From Finegoldia magna (GTDB taxonomy: Bacteria > Bacillota > Clostridia > Tissierellales > Peptoniphilaceae), in NCBI RefSeq assembly GCF_003182075.1, contig NZ_QGTH01000001.1, positions 186,001-250,000 of the forward strand: a stretch of DNA of 64,000 nt, in the 5' to 3' direction. The notes beneath the pieces are model-generated. The model saw only the letters and a list, made by a program, of their open reading frames with translations. It was not told the DNA's origin and did not search any database. Numbering within the stretch: position 1 is the first letter of the stretch; every line of letters starts with the position of its first letter. The translations under genes and the position numbers were made by a program. Below, one piece after another: positions 9,479 through 18,171 of this stretch.

Positions 9479-11215
9479 ATGTGTAATTGGGATTTGTCCA
9501 AGATGTATAAGGACAAGAACGCAATCGAAAAAGATATTAAATTAGTTAACGAAAATATTAATAAAATTGATGAATTGAAGAAAAATGAAAAGGATAATTT
9601 CGTAGAAATATTGGATTTACTTTTCGAAACTGACAGAGTAATGGATAATTTGTACACTTACGCTTCAATGAAAAAGGATGAAAACAGCAAGGTTTCAGAT
9701 AGTGTAAAATTGGAATTGGAATTATCATCATTGTACAACAAGCTACAATCTAGATTTTCTTTTGTTGAACCATTTGTTTTATCATTAAAAGAAGATGAAC
9801 AAGACAAACTTATAAAAGAAAATCCAAGTTATGAAATATTCTTCAAGAAGATTTTGAGATTTAAGGAACATACTTTATCTGCAGAAGAAGAAAACATTAT
9901 TTCTCTTATGAGTGAAGCTATGTCAAGCCCACACAATGATTTCTACAGTTTGCAAAACACAGATATGGAATTTCCATATGTAGAATCAATCGATGAAAAG
10001 CTTACAAATGCAAATTTTGTTCCACTATTATCTAAGCTTCCACGTGAACAAAGAAAAGAAGTTTTTGAAAAATATTACGATGAATTAGCGAAGTACAACA
10101 ATACTTTTGGCTCTACTTTGTATGCAAATATCAAAAACTTGGTTATACTATCTAAAATCAAAAAATACGACAGTGCAAGACAAATGGAATTGTTCAACGA
10201 CGATGTTGAAGAAGTTGTGTACGATAATTTGATCGACATTGTGCACGAATATTTGCCATACATGTACAAATACTACAAGGCAAGAACAAAATTGTTAGGA
10301 TTAGATGAGCACCACATGTACGATGTTTATGTTCCATCTACAAAAGGTTTTGACCGTGAAATCCCATTTGAAGAAGCTAAGAAAATGGTGATTGAAGCTG
10401 TAAAACCAATGGGAGAAGAATATCAATCTATTATGAAGAAAGCTTTTGATGAAAACTGGATTGATGTTTATCCAAAAGATGGTAAGAAACCAGGCGCTTA
10501 CAGTTGGGGATCATACGATTCTTATCCATACATTTTATTAAACTACACAAATGATGTGGATTCTGTGTTCACTTTGATTCACGAATTGGGTCATTCAATT
10601 CATTCATATTATTCAAGAGCTAACAATGAGTTCAAATATGCAGGCTATACTATATTTGTTGCAGAAGTTGCAAGTACTTGTAACGAAATGTTGTTGTTGG
10701 ATTATATGATTAAAAACGCTAAGAATGACGATGAAAAACTATACTTGTTAGATCATCACATCAACTCATTCAAATCAACAATTTTCAGACAAACTATGTT
10801 TGCAGAATTTGAACGAGAAACTCACAAATTAGTTGAAGAAGAAAAGGCATTAACTGGAGAAGATTTCAACGAAATCTACCTTAACTTAAACAAAAAATAC
10901 TTCGGAGATAGTGTTGTATCAGATGATTTGATTAAGTACGAATGGTCAAGAATCCCTCATTTCTACACTAACTTCTATGTGTATAAGTATGCTACAGGTC
11001 TTAGTTCATCATCAATCTTGTCACAAAAGATTTTATCGGGAAATGAGCAAGATTTGGAAAACTACAAGAATTTCTTAAAAGATGGTAACAAAAACTATCC
11101 TCTAGTACAACTTAAAAACGCTGGAGCAAACATCCAAGATAAAGAAGTTTTGAGAACTGCTTTTGAAGTTTTTAAAGAAAAAGTATTAGAATTTGAAAAA
11201 ATTGTCAATAAATAG
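9479..11215 (+). CDS. pepF: Oligoendopeptidase F (M3 family)
   Basis: The 578-residue cytosolic zinc metallopeptidase carries the HExxH motif in TLIHELGHSIHSYYS, followed by the downstream glutamate region AEVASTCNEM. It cleaves short peptides, a role that suits a peptide-fermenting anaerobe. The ATG at 9479 is preceded by AGAGGTGATTTT, so I reject the longer TTG frame from 9428, which starts inside the previous terminator. No signal peptide is seen. The glyoxalase gene follows after 11 bases, so the two are probably co-transcribed. Confidence 0.95.
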   Translation: MCNWDLSKMYKDKNAIEKDIKLVNENINKIDELKKNEKDNFVEILDLLFETDRVMDNLYTYASMKKDENSKVSDSVKLELELSSLYNKLQSRFSFVEPFVLSLKEDEQDKLIKENPSYEIFFKKILRFKEHTLSAEEENIISLMSEAMSSPHNDFYSLQNTDMEFPYVESIDEKLTNANFVPLLSKLPREQRKEVFEKYYDELAKYNNTFGSTLYANIKNLVILSKIKKYDSARQMELFNDDVEEVVYDNLIDIVHEYLPYMYKYYKARTKLLGLDEHHMYDVYVPSTKGFDREIPFEEAKKMVIEAVKPMGEEYQSIMKKAFDENWIDVYPKDGKKPGAYSWGSYDSYPYILLNYTNDVDSVFTLIHELGHSIHSYYSRANNEFKYAGYTIFVAEVASTCNEMLLLDYMIKNAKNDDEKLYLLDHHINSFKSTIFRQTMFAEFERETHKLVEEEKALTGEDFNEIYLNLNKKYFGDSVVSDDLIKYEWSRIPHFYTNFYVYKYATGLSSSSILSQKILSGNEQDLENYKNFLKDGNKNYPLVQLKNAGANIQDKEVLRTAFEVFKEKVLEFEKIVNK

Positions 11216-11226
11216 GGGAGAAATTC

Positions 11227-11598
11227 ATGAAATATAAATCATTACACACATGTATCAGAGTAACTAACTTAGAGAAATCAATCGAGTTTTATGAAAAAGC
11301 TTTAGGTATGGAAGTTACTAGCAAAAAAGATTTCCCTGAAGATGAGTTCACACTTGTGTATATGACAAGCGATCACGACTACGAAATTGAATTGACTTAT
11401 AATTACGGAAAAACAGATTATACTCATGGAGATTTCTACGGTCACATGGCTTTTGAAGTTGAAGATTTGAAAAAATCACACGAATATCACAAATCTTTAG
11501 GTTATGAAGTTGATGAATTAGGTGGACTTGAAGGTGTTGCAAAATTTTATTTCATGAAGGATCCAGATGGATTTAACATCGAAATAATTGGTAAATAG
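11227..11598 (+). CDS. gloA: Lactoylglutathione lyase-like glyoxalase (VOC superfamily)
   Basis: A 123-residue single VOC module with two beta-alpha-beta-beta-beta repeats. The four metal ligands of glyoxalase I can be placed at His7, Glu55, His73 and Glu119, matching the spacing of bacterial GloA. The family isomerises the hemithioacetal of methylglyoxal and a thiol. Which thiol this organism uses is not shown here. A GGGGAG site precedes the ATG. An ABC transporter gene starts one base after its stop. Confidence 0.88.
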   Translation: MKYKSLHTCIRVTNLEKSIEFYEKALGMEVTSKKDFPEDEFTLVYMTSDHDYEIELTYNYGKTDYTHGDFYGHMAFEVEDLKKSHEYHKSLGYEVDELGGLEGVAKFYFMKDPDGFNIEIIGK

Positions 11599-11599
11599 T

Positions 11600-12514
11600 A
11601 TGAATCTTGAGTTAAAACATGTGAACAAATCTTTTGGAGATAACAAAGTTTTAACCGATATTTCATTTAAAGTTGAAAGCGGACGTGCTTTTGGGTTTTT
11701 GGGTAGAAATGGAGCCGGAAAAACTACAACTATGAGAATCATTACGGATGTTTTGAGTGCTGATAGTGGACAAGTTTTGATTAACGGCTCTCCCATTAAT
11801 TATAATGAAGTTAATATCGGATATCTTCCAGAAGAAAGAGGGTTGTATTCCAACGAAAAAGTGTTTACACAATTGTATTATTTTGCCAGACTCAAAGGTA
11901 CAGATAGAAGAAGTGCTCTTCAAAATGTAAGATATTGGTTGGATAGGTTTGATTTGGCAAAATACAAGAACAGAAAATTGTCCACTTTATCCAAAGGTTT
12001 AAGGCAAAAAGTTCAAATCATTTCTGCTCTTTTAAATGATCCAGATATTTTGGTTCTTGATGAGCCGTTTTCTGGACTTGATCCAATCAATGCCCACGAA
12101 CTAAAATTGGCTGTTGGAGAATTTATACAGAATCAAAAAATAGTTATATTCTCCAGCCATTTGATGAGTTATGTAGAAGAATTTTGCAGAGATATATGCG
12201 TTATTGAAGAAGGTAGAGTTATTTTGAATGGGGATTTGAATGAAATCAAAACTTCTATGGCTGAGAAGAAAATGCTACTTAATGCAAACAACATGGGAAT
12301 TTGGGAATTAAAAGAACTGTTAGAAGCAGAAAAATTGATTTATCCAGATGCGGTTGTCAGAGAGTTCAAACTTTTGGTTAGACTTACTGAAAATGTAACA
12401 AAAGAAGATATATTGGAATTCATGATGCTCAATCAGATTGACATCAATTGTTTTAGCCAATATGAACCAAGTCTTCAAGATGTGTTCGTGTCAAAGGTTG
12501 GTGTTACGGAATAA
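11600..12514 (+). CDS. ABC transporter ATP-binding protein (NatA-like)
   Basis: A 304-residue ATPase with Walker A GRNGAGKTTT (about residues 37-46), signature LSKGLRQK and Walker B ILVLDEPFSGLD. A C-terminal extension of about 80 residues is typical of the Nat/CcmA type of exporter. I use the ATG at 11600, one base after the gloA stop. The TTG at 11588 has no better ribosome site and adds residues absent from the usual N-terminus. It pairs with the permease gene that overlaps its stop. The substrate is unknown; Na+ export is only the analogy with NatAB. Confidence 0.9.
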   Translation: MNLELKHVNKSFGDNKVLTDISFKVESGRAFGFLGRNGAGKTTTMRIITDVLSADSGQVLINGSPINYNEVNIGYLPEERGLYSNEKVFTQLYYFARLKGTDRRSALQNVRYWLDRFDLAKYKNRKLSTLSKGLRQKVQIISALLNDPDILVLDEPFSGLDPINAHELKLAVGEFIQNQKIVIFSSHLMSYVEEFCRDICVIEEGRVILNGDLNEIKTSMAEKKMLLNANNMGIWELKELLEAEKLIYPDAVVREFKLLVRLTENVTKEDILEFMMLNQIDINCFSQYEPSLQDVFVSKVGVTE

Positions 12515-13722
12515 TGAAAAAATTCAGTAGAGTATTTAATTTTGAATTCAACTCCATAATCAGACACAATTCTTACTTGATTGCGACACTGGTGATTACG
12601 GTATTGGTATTTGCTTTGTCTTTTTTGCCAAGATTTATGCCATCTATTTTTAATAACGCCAATGCAGGGGCAAACAAAAACGCAACCGTTGATATTAATG
12701 CACTCACATTTAAAAACACATGCATTTATTCATCTAATAAGGATATTGATGTTGAATATTTGAAGACTATAATGGGTTTGGATAGCAAAGATGTGCTTAC
12801 ATCTGAGGCTGATGTAAAAAAATCTGTAGAAAATGGTGAATACAATATAGGATTTGTAGTAGAAACTCCAACAAAGTTCAATTCTTATATCAAAAACAAA
12901 GAATTTATGGACGATCATTCCGAAAGGTTCACAAGGACTTTGGAAAAGTATAATTACGACAAAAGTTTAATTAATAATGGAGTAGATCCTGGAATAATTG
13001 AGAAAAATTCAAAAGCGGAGATTAATTTTACAGAAAAAGTTTTGAATAAAGACAGGTCGCATTCATTTGTGTTTTCCATTGTTTTTGTTATTCTTTTCGA
13101 TTTGATGATACTATTTTATGGAAGCGTTATGAGTAACAATATTTCAAGAGAAAAGAAGGACAAGACAATTGAAGTGCTCTTATCATCTGCAAAGCCAAGT
13201 GTGTTTGTATTTGGTAAACTTTTAAGTTCAGCAGTTTTGGGAATAATCCAATACTTTATATTTATTATTGCGGGAATAATCGGAATATTTGTCAATAAAA
13301 ACTATTATCCAGAAGGCATATGGACGTTTTTCACAAATACTTTGAGTCTAAAATTCTTGTTGACTATACTTTTGTTTGTAGTGTTTGGATTTGTTTTGTA
13401 TTTGATATTGTTCCAAATTCTTGGCCTTGCTGTAAAAAGAGCGGAAGAAGTTAATTTCCTAATAGTTCCAATATTTTTGGTACTCGTTGGATTATTCTTT
13501 GTAATAATCAATTCATTAGGAAAAGACAGCGATATTTTGATTAAAATATTATCGTTTGTGCCTTTTTCATCTGCAACCTTGATGCCAGTTAGATTTTTAT
13601 TGAATGATGTGAAGTTATTGGAAATAGGAATATCATTTGGATTGATGCTTGTAGTGATAGTTTTGTTGTTAATAAAAGCAATAAAAATGTATCGAAAAAG
13701 CGCAATGGAAAATATCGATTAA
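12514..13722 (+). CDS. ABC transporter permease (NatB/ABC-2 type)
   Basis: A 402-residue membrane protein with one N-terminal helix (about 22-42), a long extracytoplasmic domain of about 150 residues, and five or six C-terminal helices. This is the ABC-2/NatB plan. The motif NNISREKKDKTIEVLLSSAK after the second helix is characteristic of the family. The start ATG overlaps the stop of the ATPase gene (TAATG), indicating translational coupling and a dedicated partner. The substrate cannot be read from the sequence. Confidence 0.9.
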   Translation: MKKFSRVFNFEFNSIIRHNSYLIATLVITVLVFALSFLPRFMPSIFNNANAGANKNATVDINALTFKNTCIYSSNKDIDVEYLKTIMGLDSKDVLTSEADVKKSVENGEYNIGFVVETPTKFNSYIKNKEFMDDHSERFTRTLEKYNYDKSLINNGVDPGIIEKNSKAEINFTEKVLNKDRSHSFVFSIVFVILFDLMILFYGSVMSNNISREKKDKTIEVLLSSAKPSVFVFGKLLSSAVLGIIQYFIFIIAGIIGIFVNKNYYPEGIWTFFTNTLSLKFLLTILLFVVFGFVLYLILFQILGLAVKRAEEVNFLIVPIFLVLVGLFFVIINSLGKDSDILIKILSFVPFSSATLMPVRFLLNDVKLLEIGISFGLMLVVIVLLLIKAIKMYRKSAMENID

Positions 13723-13727
13723 AACAC

Positions 13728-13762
13728 TTGACAGAATATGCAAATAGTGTTAGTGTTATATT
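13728..13762 (+). promoter_or_regulatory. Candidate promoter of the metK leader
   Basis: A perfect TTGACA at 13728-13733 is followed after 17 bases by TAGTGT (13751-13756) with an upstream TG. A second extended -10, TGTTATATT, ends at 13762. Which -10 is used cannot be decided by eye. Confidence 0.6.
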
Positions 13763-13777
13763 GTAACAATTAGATAA

Positions 13778-13910
13778 TTATCTTATTAAGAGTAGTGGAG
13801 GGAATGGGCCCTATGAAACTCGGCAACCTATTAAATTAGGTGCTAAATCCCACAGGAAATCCTGAAAGATAAGTTTACACATCCTTACCTTTTCAGGTGA
13901 GGATTTTTTT
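13778..13910 (+). promoter_or_regulatory. SAM-I (S-box) riboswitch with terminator, upstream of metK
   Basis: The aptamer runs from 13778 to 13872. P1 is TTATCTT (13778-13784) with AAGATAA (13866-13872). The S-box core is unmistakable: AAGAGTAGTGGAGGGAATGG, then CCCTATGAAACTCGGCAACC. A terminator follows, with a 9-bp stem at 13881-13889/13896-13904 and seven T. In the known mechanism, S-adenosylmethionine stabilises the aptamer and lets the terminator form, so metK is shut off when its product is abundant. Confidence 0.96.
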
Positions 13911-13921
13911 ATGGAGGTATT

Positions 13922-15100
13922 ATGAAAAACATATTTTTAACATCTGAATCAGTAACAGAAGGTCACCCAGACAAAGTTTGTGACCAAATTTCAGATGCAA
14001 TATTAGATGCAATAATTAAAGAAGACAAAGATGCAAGGGTTGCTTGTGAAACTTGTTCAACAACAGGACTTGTTATGGTAATGGGAGAAATCACTACAAC
14101 AAGTTATGTAGACATCAGATCAATAGTTAGAAAAACTTTGGCTGAAATTGGCTATGATAATGCAGATTATGGTATTGATGCAAGAACTTGCGCAATCATC
14201 ACTTCATTAGAAGAACAATCTACAGATATCGCACAAGGCGTTGATGAATCTGAAGAATACAAGGGCAACAAATCAGACGAATACGATAGATACGGTGCAG
14301 GAGACCAAGGAATGGTATTTGGTTATGCAACTAATGAAACAGAATCAGGATTGCCATTGCCATTGGAATTATCACACAAATTAGCTAGAAGACTTGCTAC
14401 TGTAAGAAAAGAAAAAATCTTGAATTATTTGAGACCAGATGGCAAAACACAAGTAACTGTTGAATACGAAAATGACGCTCCAAAAAGAATTGAAGCTATA
14501 GTAGTTTCAACACAACACGATCCAGATGTTGATTACGAACAATTAAAAGAAGACATCAAAAGAGAAGTTATCTTGAAAATCGTAGATGAATCTATGATTG
14601 ATGAAAACACAAAATTCTTCATCAACCCAACAGGAAAATTCGTAATTGGGGGACCAATGGGAGATGCTGGACTTACAGGAAGAAAAATAATAGTAGACAC
14701 TTACGGTGGATTCTGTAATCACGGAGGTGGAGCATTCAGTGGAAAAGACCCTACAAAAACTGATAGGTCAGCAGCATATTTTGCAAGATATATTGCAAAA
14801 AATGTCGTAGCAGCTGGACTTTGCGACAAATGTGAAGTAGGTTTCTCTTATGCAATCGGAGTTGCAAAACCAATCAGTATGTTCATCAATACATTTGGAA
14901 CGAATAAAATCGAAGAAGAAAAAATTATTGAAGCAATAAATGAAAACTTTGATGCAAGACCAAAAGCAATAATCGACAAATTGGATTTACAAAGACCTAT
15001 TTACAGAGATGTTGCAAGCTACGGACATTTTGGACGTAATGATTTGGATTTATCATGGGAAAAATGTGACAAAGCTGAAGCTTTGAAGAAATATTTATAA
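13922..15100 (+). CDS. metK: S-adenosylmethionine synthetase
   Basis: A 392-residue cytosolic enzyme that makes SAM from methionine and ATP. The N-terminal [20 protein letters not shown] contains the ATP-binding His15 and Asp17. The signature motifs [12 protein letters not shown] and [16 protein letters not shown] are intact. GGAGGT at 13913-13918 provides the ribosome site. The gene stands alone between the SAM-I riboswitch and a strong terminator, so feedback by SAM is the evident control. Confidence 0.98.
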   Translation: MKNIFLTSESVTEGHPDKVCDQISDAILDAIIKEDKDARVACETCSTTGLVMVMGEITTTSYVDIRSIVRKTLAEIGYDNADYGIDARTCAIITSLEEQSTDIAQGVDESEEYKGNKSDEYDRYGAGDQGMVFGYATNETESGLPLPLELSHKLARRLATVRKEKILNYLRPDGKTQVTVEYENDAPKRIEAIVVSTQHDPDVDYEQLKEDIKREVILKIVDESMIDENTKFFINPTGKFVIGGPMGDAGLTGRKIIVDTYGGFCNHGGGAFSGKDPTKTDRSAAYFARYIAKNVVAAGLCDKCEVGFSYAIGVAKPISMFINTFGTNKIEEEKIIEAINENFDARPKAIIDKLDLQRPIYRDVASYGHFGRNDLDLSWEKCDKAEALKKYL

Positions 15101-15105
15101 AATAA

Positions 15106-15149
15106 AAATCAGTGAATGTTGAAATATTTTAACATTCACTGATTTTTTT
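15106..15149 (+). terminator. Terminator of metK
   Basis: A perfect 15-bp stem (AAATCAGTGAATGTT, 15106-15120, with 15131-15145), a 10-base loop and a T-tract. Confidence 0.95.
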
Positions 15150-15168
15150 AGTACTTTTTTAGTACTCC

Positions 15169-15200
15169 AAAAAAAATAGATAGCTAATTTTAGCTATCTA
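15169..15200 (-). terminator. Terminator of the selB/tRNA-Sec unit
   Basis: A perfect 10-bp stem TAGATAGCTA/TAGCTATCTA around ATTT. The run of A at 15169-15176 becomes an eight-U tract on the minus strand, just past the tRNA-Sec 3' end. Confidence 0.88.
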
Positions 15201-15209
15201 GAGTATGTA

Positions 15210-15306
15210 TGGCGGGAAATGGTAGGAATCGAACCTACCCGGGCAGCTCCTAACTACCTGAGACGGTTTTGAAGACCGCAGGGCACACCAGCACCCATCA
15301 ATTCCC
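15210..15306 (-). tRNA. selC: tRNA-Sec (anticodon UCA)
   Basis: This 97-base tRNA reads UGA as selenocysteine. The anticodon TCA sits at 15272-15270 in the loop CTTCAAA, closed by a 5-bp stem. The D-stem has six pairs (GGGTGC/GTGCCC) around a four-base loop. The acceptor arm has eight positions (one T-T mismatch) followed by a 5-bp T-stem, and a long variable arm is present. These are the marks of bacterial tRNA-Sec. CCA is encoded. It lies downstream of selB on the same strand, with its own promoter. Confidence 0.96.
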
Positions 15307-15318
15307 AAATACCTTAAT

Positions 15319-15347
15319 ATTATACCAAAAACAAAGTTAATTTACAA
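15319..15347 (-). promoter_or_regulatory. Promoter of tRNA-Sec
   Basis: On the minus strand TTGTAA (15347-15342) and a perfect TATAAT (15324-15319) are separated by exactly 17 bases. Transcription would begin a few bases before the mature tRNA 5' end at 15306. Confidence 0.75.
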
Positions 15348-15423
15348 ATTATTTTACAATCAATTCACAAAACTGTAATAAATATAATAGATTAGGGCAA
15401 TGCACAAGCAAAGCCCAGCTCTA

Positions 15424-17301
15424 TTATTTAAAATCTTTTACTTTAACCCTGTCATTTTCAATTCTTTTAGTGTAGCCTTTAATGTCCAATGTTTCTAGAA
15501 GAGTGATTGCACTTTTTCTTGACATATTGAGCATATCTTTGAGTTCTTTTACATTCAAAGTTTTGTTGTTATTGAAATGATCATCGACAGTTTTGATGAA
15601 TTTGTCGTAACATTTTTTAGAAATCAAAAAGTTATCTCTTAAAATTACGACGTCTTTTTGCAATAAAATTCCCAAAATAGTCTTGTCCTTTTGGTTGTGA
15701 ACAACATTGTCTATCTTCAATAATTTGTCGAACTGGTTTTGACAAATATCTTGAAGCATTTTCTTTCTGATTTTTTCATCTTCATCACTTAATTGAACTT
15801 TGTGAGATTTAGAAGATATTATACCACTTTCTTCCATCAAAACCTCTTGGTCGTTTAAGTCTTTAAGCATGTAATTGAAGAATGGTCTATCGTCATCAAG
15901 TTGTAATTTTTTAAGAAGTTCTTCTTTGTTAATACCAGGTAATAAAGGATTTGTCTTGTGGAATGATATCACAAACATTTTTAATTTACCTAATAATTTT
16001 AAGTAAGCTTCTTTTTCTAATACTTTATCATTTCTAATTACAACTTTATCTTCTTGTTTTAGTTCGTCTAATTCTTTTAAAACTTTGTCTTTTGATTCAG
16101 AAGAATAGAATACCAAATCATCAATTTTAGTAGGAAAAATCTCGTCTCGCAGATAATTTAAGATGATGTCTTTGATTTTACCTTCTTCTTTGATTTTTAG
16201 ATTTTCAATGATTTCTTCATCGAATAATTTATGTTTTCTAACAGAACCATCTATTATAATGCCGCCACCAATTGTAACTTGTGGTGAAAATTGTCTCAAA
16301 ATAAATGGGTCGGACGTTTTTGCATAAATTTTTTCTTCAAGTCTTATTTGAACCAAAGCTTGAGTTCCTGGTTGTATTACTTGCTTATCAAGAGGGACAA
16401 CTCTTCCGAAAATTTCTTTTGTTCCGTGGAATAATCTAACTCTGTCCCAGTGGTTAAGAGGTGAGGCACTTTCAAGTAGCGTAAGCCTAACATCTATCAT
16501 ATTAAATGCTTTCAATGAGTTTTTCTTAGCTATTACATAACCTCTATCTATTTCATCTAAATTAAGATTTATATTCAAAGCAACCCTCTGTGATGGGTGA
16601 GCTACATTCACATTTTTGTTATGGACTTGAATATTTTTAATGTTGATATCTTTTTCTATTGGATAAATGAAAGATTCTCCCTTATGAATATCTCCGTCTA
16701 ATAAAGTTCCTGTAACAACTGTTCCAATTCCTTTTACGTTGAACTTTCTGTCAATATTCATTCTGTAATCTCTTTCTGCATGTTTTTGCTTTAAATTCTT
16801 GGATTCAGAATCTATCATTTGAATCAAATTATCTATTCCTCTTTTCGAAATAGAATCTACTTCGCAAATAGGACAATTTTCAAGGAAAGTTCCTTTTACT
16901 AATTCTTTAACTTGTTCGATTGTTTTTTCAGTTTCTTCATCAGTTGCCAAGTCTCTTTTGGTTAAAACGACAATGCCTTCGGTTTTATTTAAAAATCTAA
17001 GTATATCCAAATGTTCAACAGTTTGTGGCATAACGCCTTCTTTACTGTCAATGCATAAAAGGATCATATCCATTCCAAAAGTACCGGTCATCATATTTTT
17101 TACGAATTTTTCGTGACCTGGTACGTCAATTATTCCAGCTCGTTGACCACTTGGAAGATCAAAATAGCTAAAACCTAAATCGATAGAAATTCCTCTCTTT
17201 TTTTCTTCCGGTAGTCTATCAGTGCTATTTCCGGTTAAAGCTTTTATTAATGTAGTTTTTCCATGATCAATATGGCCTGATGTACCTATAATAAAATCCA
17301 T
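15424..17301 (-). CDS. selB: Selenocysteine-specific elongation factor SelB
   Basis: A 625-residue GTPase that brings Sec-tRNA to UGA codons marked by a SECIS hairpin. The G domain begins with GHIDHGKT (residues 9-16), then DVPGHEKF and the TKRD guanine-specificity motif. Two beta-barrel domains follow. The last roughly 200 residues form the tandem winged helices that bind SECIS RNA, ending in the RKSAITLLETLD recognition helix. GGAGGT precedes the ATG. An extended -10 lies at 17335-17330 on this strand. selA and selD are not in the window. Confidence 0.96.
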   Translation of the reverse strand: MDFIIGTSGHIDHGKTTLIKALTGNSTDRLPEEKKRGISIDLGFSYFDLPSGQRAGIIDVPGHEKFVKNMMTGTFGMDMILLCIDSKEGVMPQTVEHLDILRFLNKTEGIVVLTKRDLATDEETEKTIEQVKELVKGTFLENCPICEVDSISKRGIDNLIQMIDSESKNLKQKHAERDYRMNIDRKFNVKGIGTVVTGTLLDGDIHKGESFIYPIEKDINIKNIQVHNKNVNVAHPSQRVALNINLNLDEIDRGYVIAKKNSLKAFNMIDVRLTLLESASPLNHWDRVRLFHGTKEIFGRVVPLDKQVIQPGTQALVQIRLEEKIYAKTSDPFILRQFSPQVTIGGGIIIDGSVRKHKLFDEEIIENLKIKEEGKIKDIILNYLRDEIFPTKIDDLVFYSSESKDKVLKELDELKQEDKVVIRNDKVLEKEAYLKLLGKLKMFVISFHKTNPLLPGINKEELLKKLQLDDDRPFFNYMLKDLNDQEVLMEESGIISSKSHKVQLSDEDEKIRKKMLQDICQNQFDKLLKIDNVVHNQKDKTILGILLQKDVVILRDNFLISKKCYDKFIKTVDDHFNNNKTLNVKELKDMLNMSRKSAITLLETLDIKGYTKRIENDRVKVKDFK

Positions 17302-17329
17302 ATAACCTCCAATTAATTTACTAATTCAT

Positions 17330-17335
17330 ATTATA
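17330..17335 (-). promoter_or_regulatory. Candidate -10 of selB
   Basis: TATAAT on the minus strand with an upstream TG (extended -10, TGATATAAT). No convincing -35 is present. It is 29 bases before the selB start. Confidence 0.5.
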
Positions 17336-17535
17336 TCATATTTTTCTATTTTGTATAAAACATAAGGAAATTATTTTCATAAATTTTTGTACAAACATAT
17401 TAATTTAATTAAATGAAGTAATAACAATTCAAACTTATCAATTACTTTATCAATATAACAAAGTTGATTATCCGAACAATGCATTACAAAGAATACATAT
17501 GCAATAAAAGTGCGGAAATATGATAATATTTAAAA

Positions 17536-17550
17536 TGATAATGAATATTA
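17536..17550. promoter_or_regulatory. Possible Fur/PerR-type box
   Basis: TGATAATGAATATTA matches the 7-1-7 Fur pattern at all seven positions of the left arm and five of seven on the right. A further TGATAAT lies at 17521-17527. It is about 26 bases upstream of the -35 of an iron-sulfur-rich operon. In DNA this AT-rich, chance matches are common. Confidence 0.25.
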
Positions 17551-17575
17551 ATGTGGTTTTTAAATATAATACTAA

Positions 17576-17604
17576 TTTACTTTAGGCAATATAAGTGGTA
17601 TAAT
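17576..17604 (+). promoter_or_regulatory. Promoter of the formate dehydrogenase operon
   Basis: TTTACT (17576-17581), a 17-base spacer ending in TGG, and a perfect TATAAT (17599-17604), 64 bases before the first ORF. Confidence 0.75.
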
Positions 17605-17668
17605 TAAGAATATAAAAGAAAAAATAATTTTAATAACGGAAGGAAAACAATTTTATAGGAGGATTTTA

Positions 17669-18154
17669 ATGAGTTTTACATTTGACTTAAAAGAACATGC
17701 TTCTCAAGTCGAAGAATTTCGAGAATTTGTAAGAAGCAAAAAGGATATTAAAGGTCCTTTGATGCCCGTTTTACAACGTGCACAAGATGAATTTGGTTAT
17801 TTGCCTAAGGAAATTATTACAATGATTTCTAAAATATTAGACATTCCTTTGTCAGAAATTTACGGTGTTATAACTTTTTATGCACAATTTTCTTTGATTC
17901 CAAAAGGAAAATACGATATTCAAGTTTGCGAAGGAACTGCTTGTTATGTAAAAGGAGCTCAAAGAGTTTCTGAAAAACTACAAGAGATTTTGAAGATTCC
18001 AGCAGGTAGCACTACTGAAGATCAAAAATTTTCTATCACACCATGTAGATGTGTTGGTTTGTGCGCATTAGCTCCAGTTATTGTTATTAATGGCGATGTG
18101 TACGGTAAGGTAGCTGTTAATGAATTAGAATCAATTGTTAGTAAATATAATTAG
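17669..18154 (+). CDS. nuoE: NADH dehydrogenase/hydrogenase 24-kDa-type subunit (NuoE-like)
   Basis: A 161-residue protein with a helical N-terminal domain and a thioredoxin-like [2Fe-2S] domain. The cluster ligands are Cys87, Cys92, Cys128 and Cys132 (CEGTAC and CRCVGLC). In complex I and in NAD-linked hydrogenases and formate dehydrogenases it passes electrons next to the FMN subunit. AGGAGG precedes the ATG. It heads a five-gene operon ending in a selenoprotein formate dehydrogenase. HydC or HylC would be equally fair names. Confidence 0.92.
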   Translation: MSFTFDLKEHASQVEEFREFVRSKKDIKGPLMPVLQRAQDEFGYLPKEIITMISKILDIPLSEIYGVITFYAQFSLIPKGKYDIQVCEGTACYVKGAQRVSEKLQEILKIPAGSTTEDQKFSITPCRCVGLCALAPVIVINGDVYGKVAVNELESIVSKYN

Positions 18155-18171
18155 TTATTAGGGGATTTGTT

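Larger units (their letters stand above)
17302..17668. other. Divergent intergenic region between selB and the formate dehydrogenase operon
   Basis: This is 367 AT-rich bases without a gene. It holds an extended -10 for selB (TGATATAAT; box at 17330-17335, minus strand), a possible Fur-like box and the promoter of the rightward operon. I see no other structured element. Confidence 0.7.

Noticed and set aside
15150-15166. AGTACTTTTTTAGTACT motif after metK as a second terminator or repeat element
   Set aside because: A six-base inverted repeat around T residues is too short, and the metK terminator just before it is sufficient.
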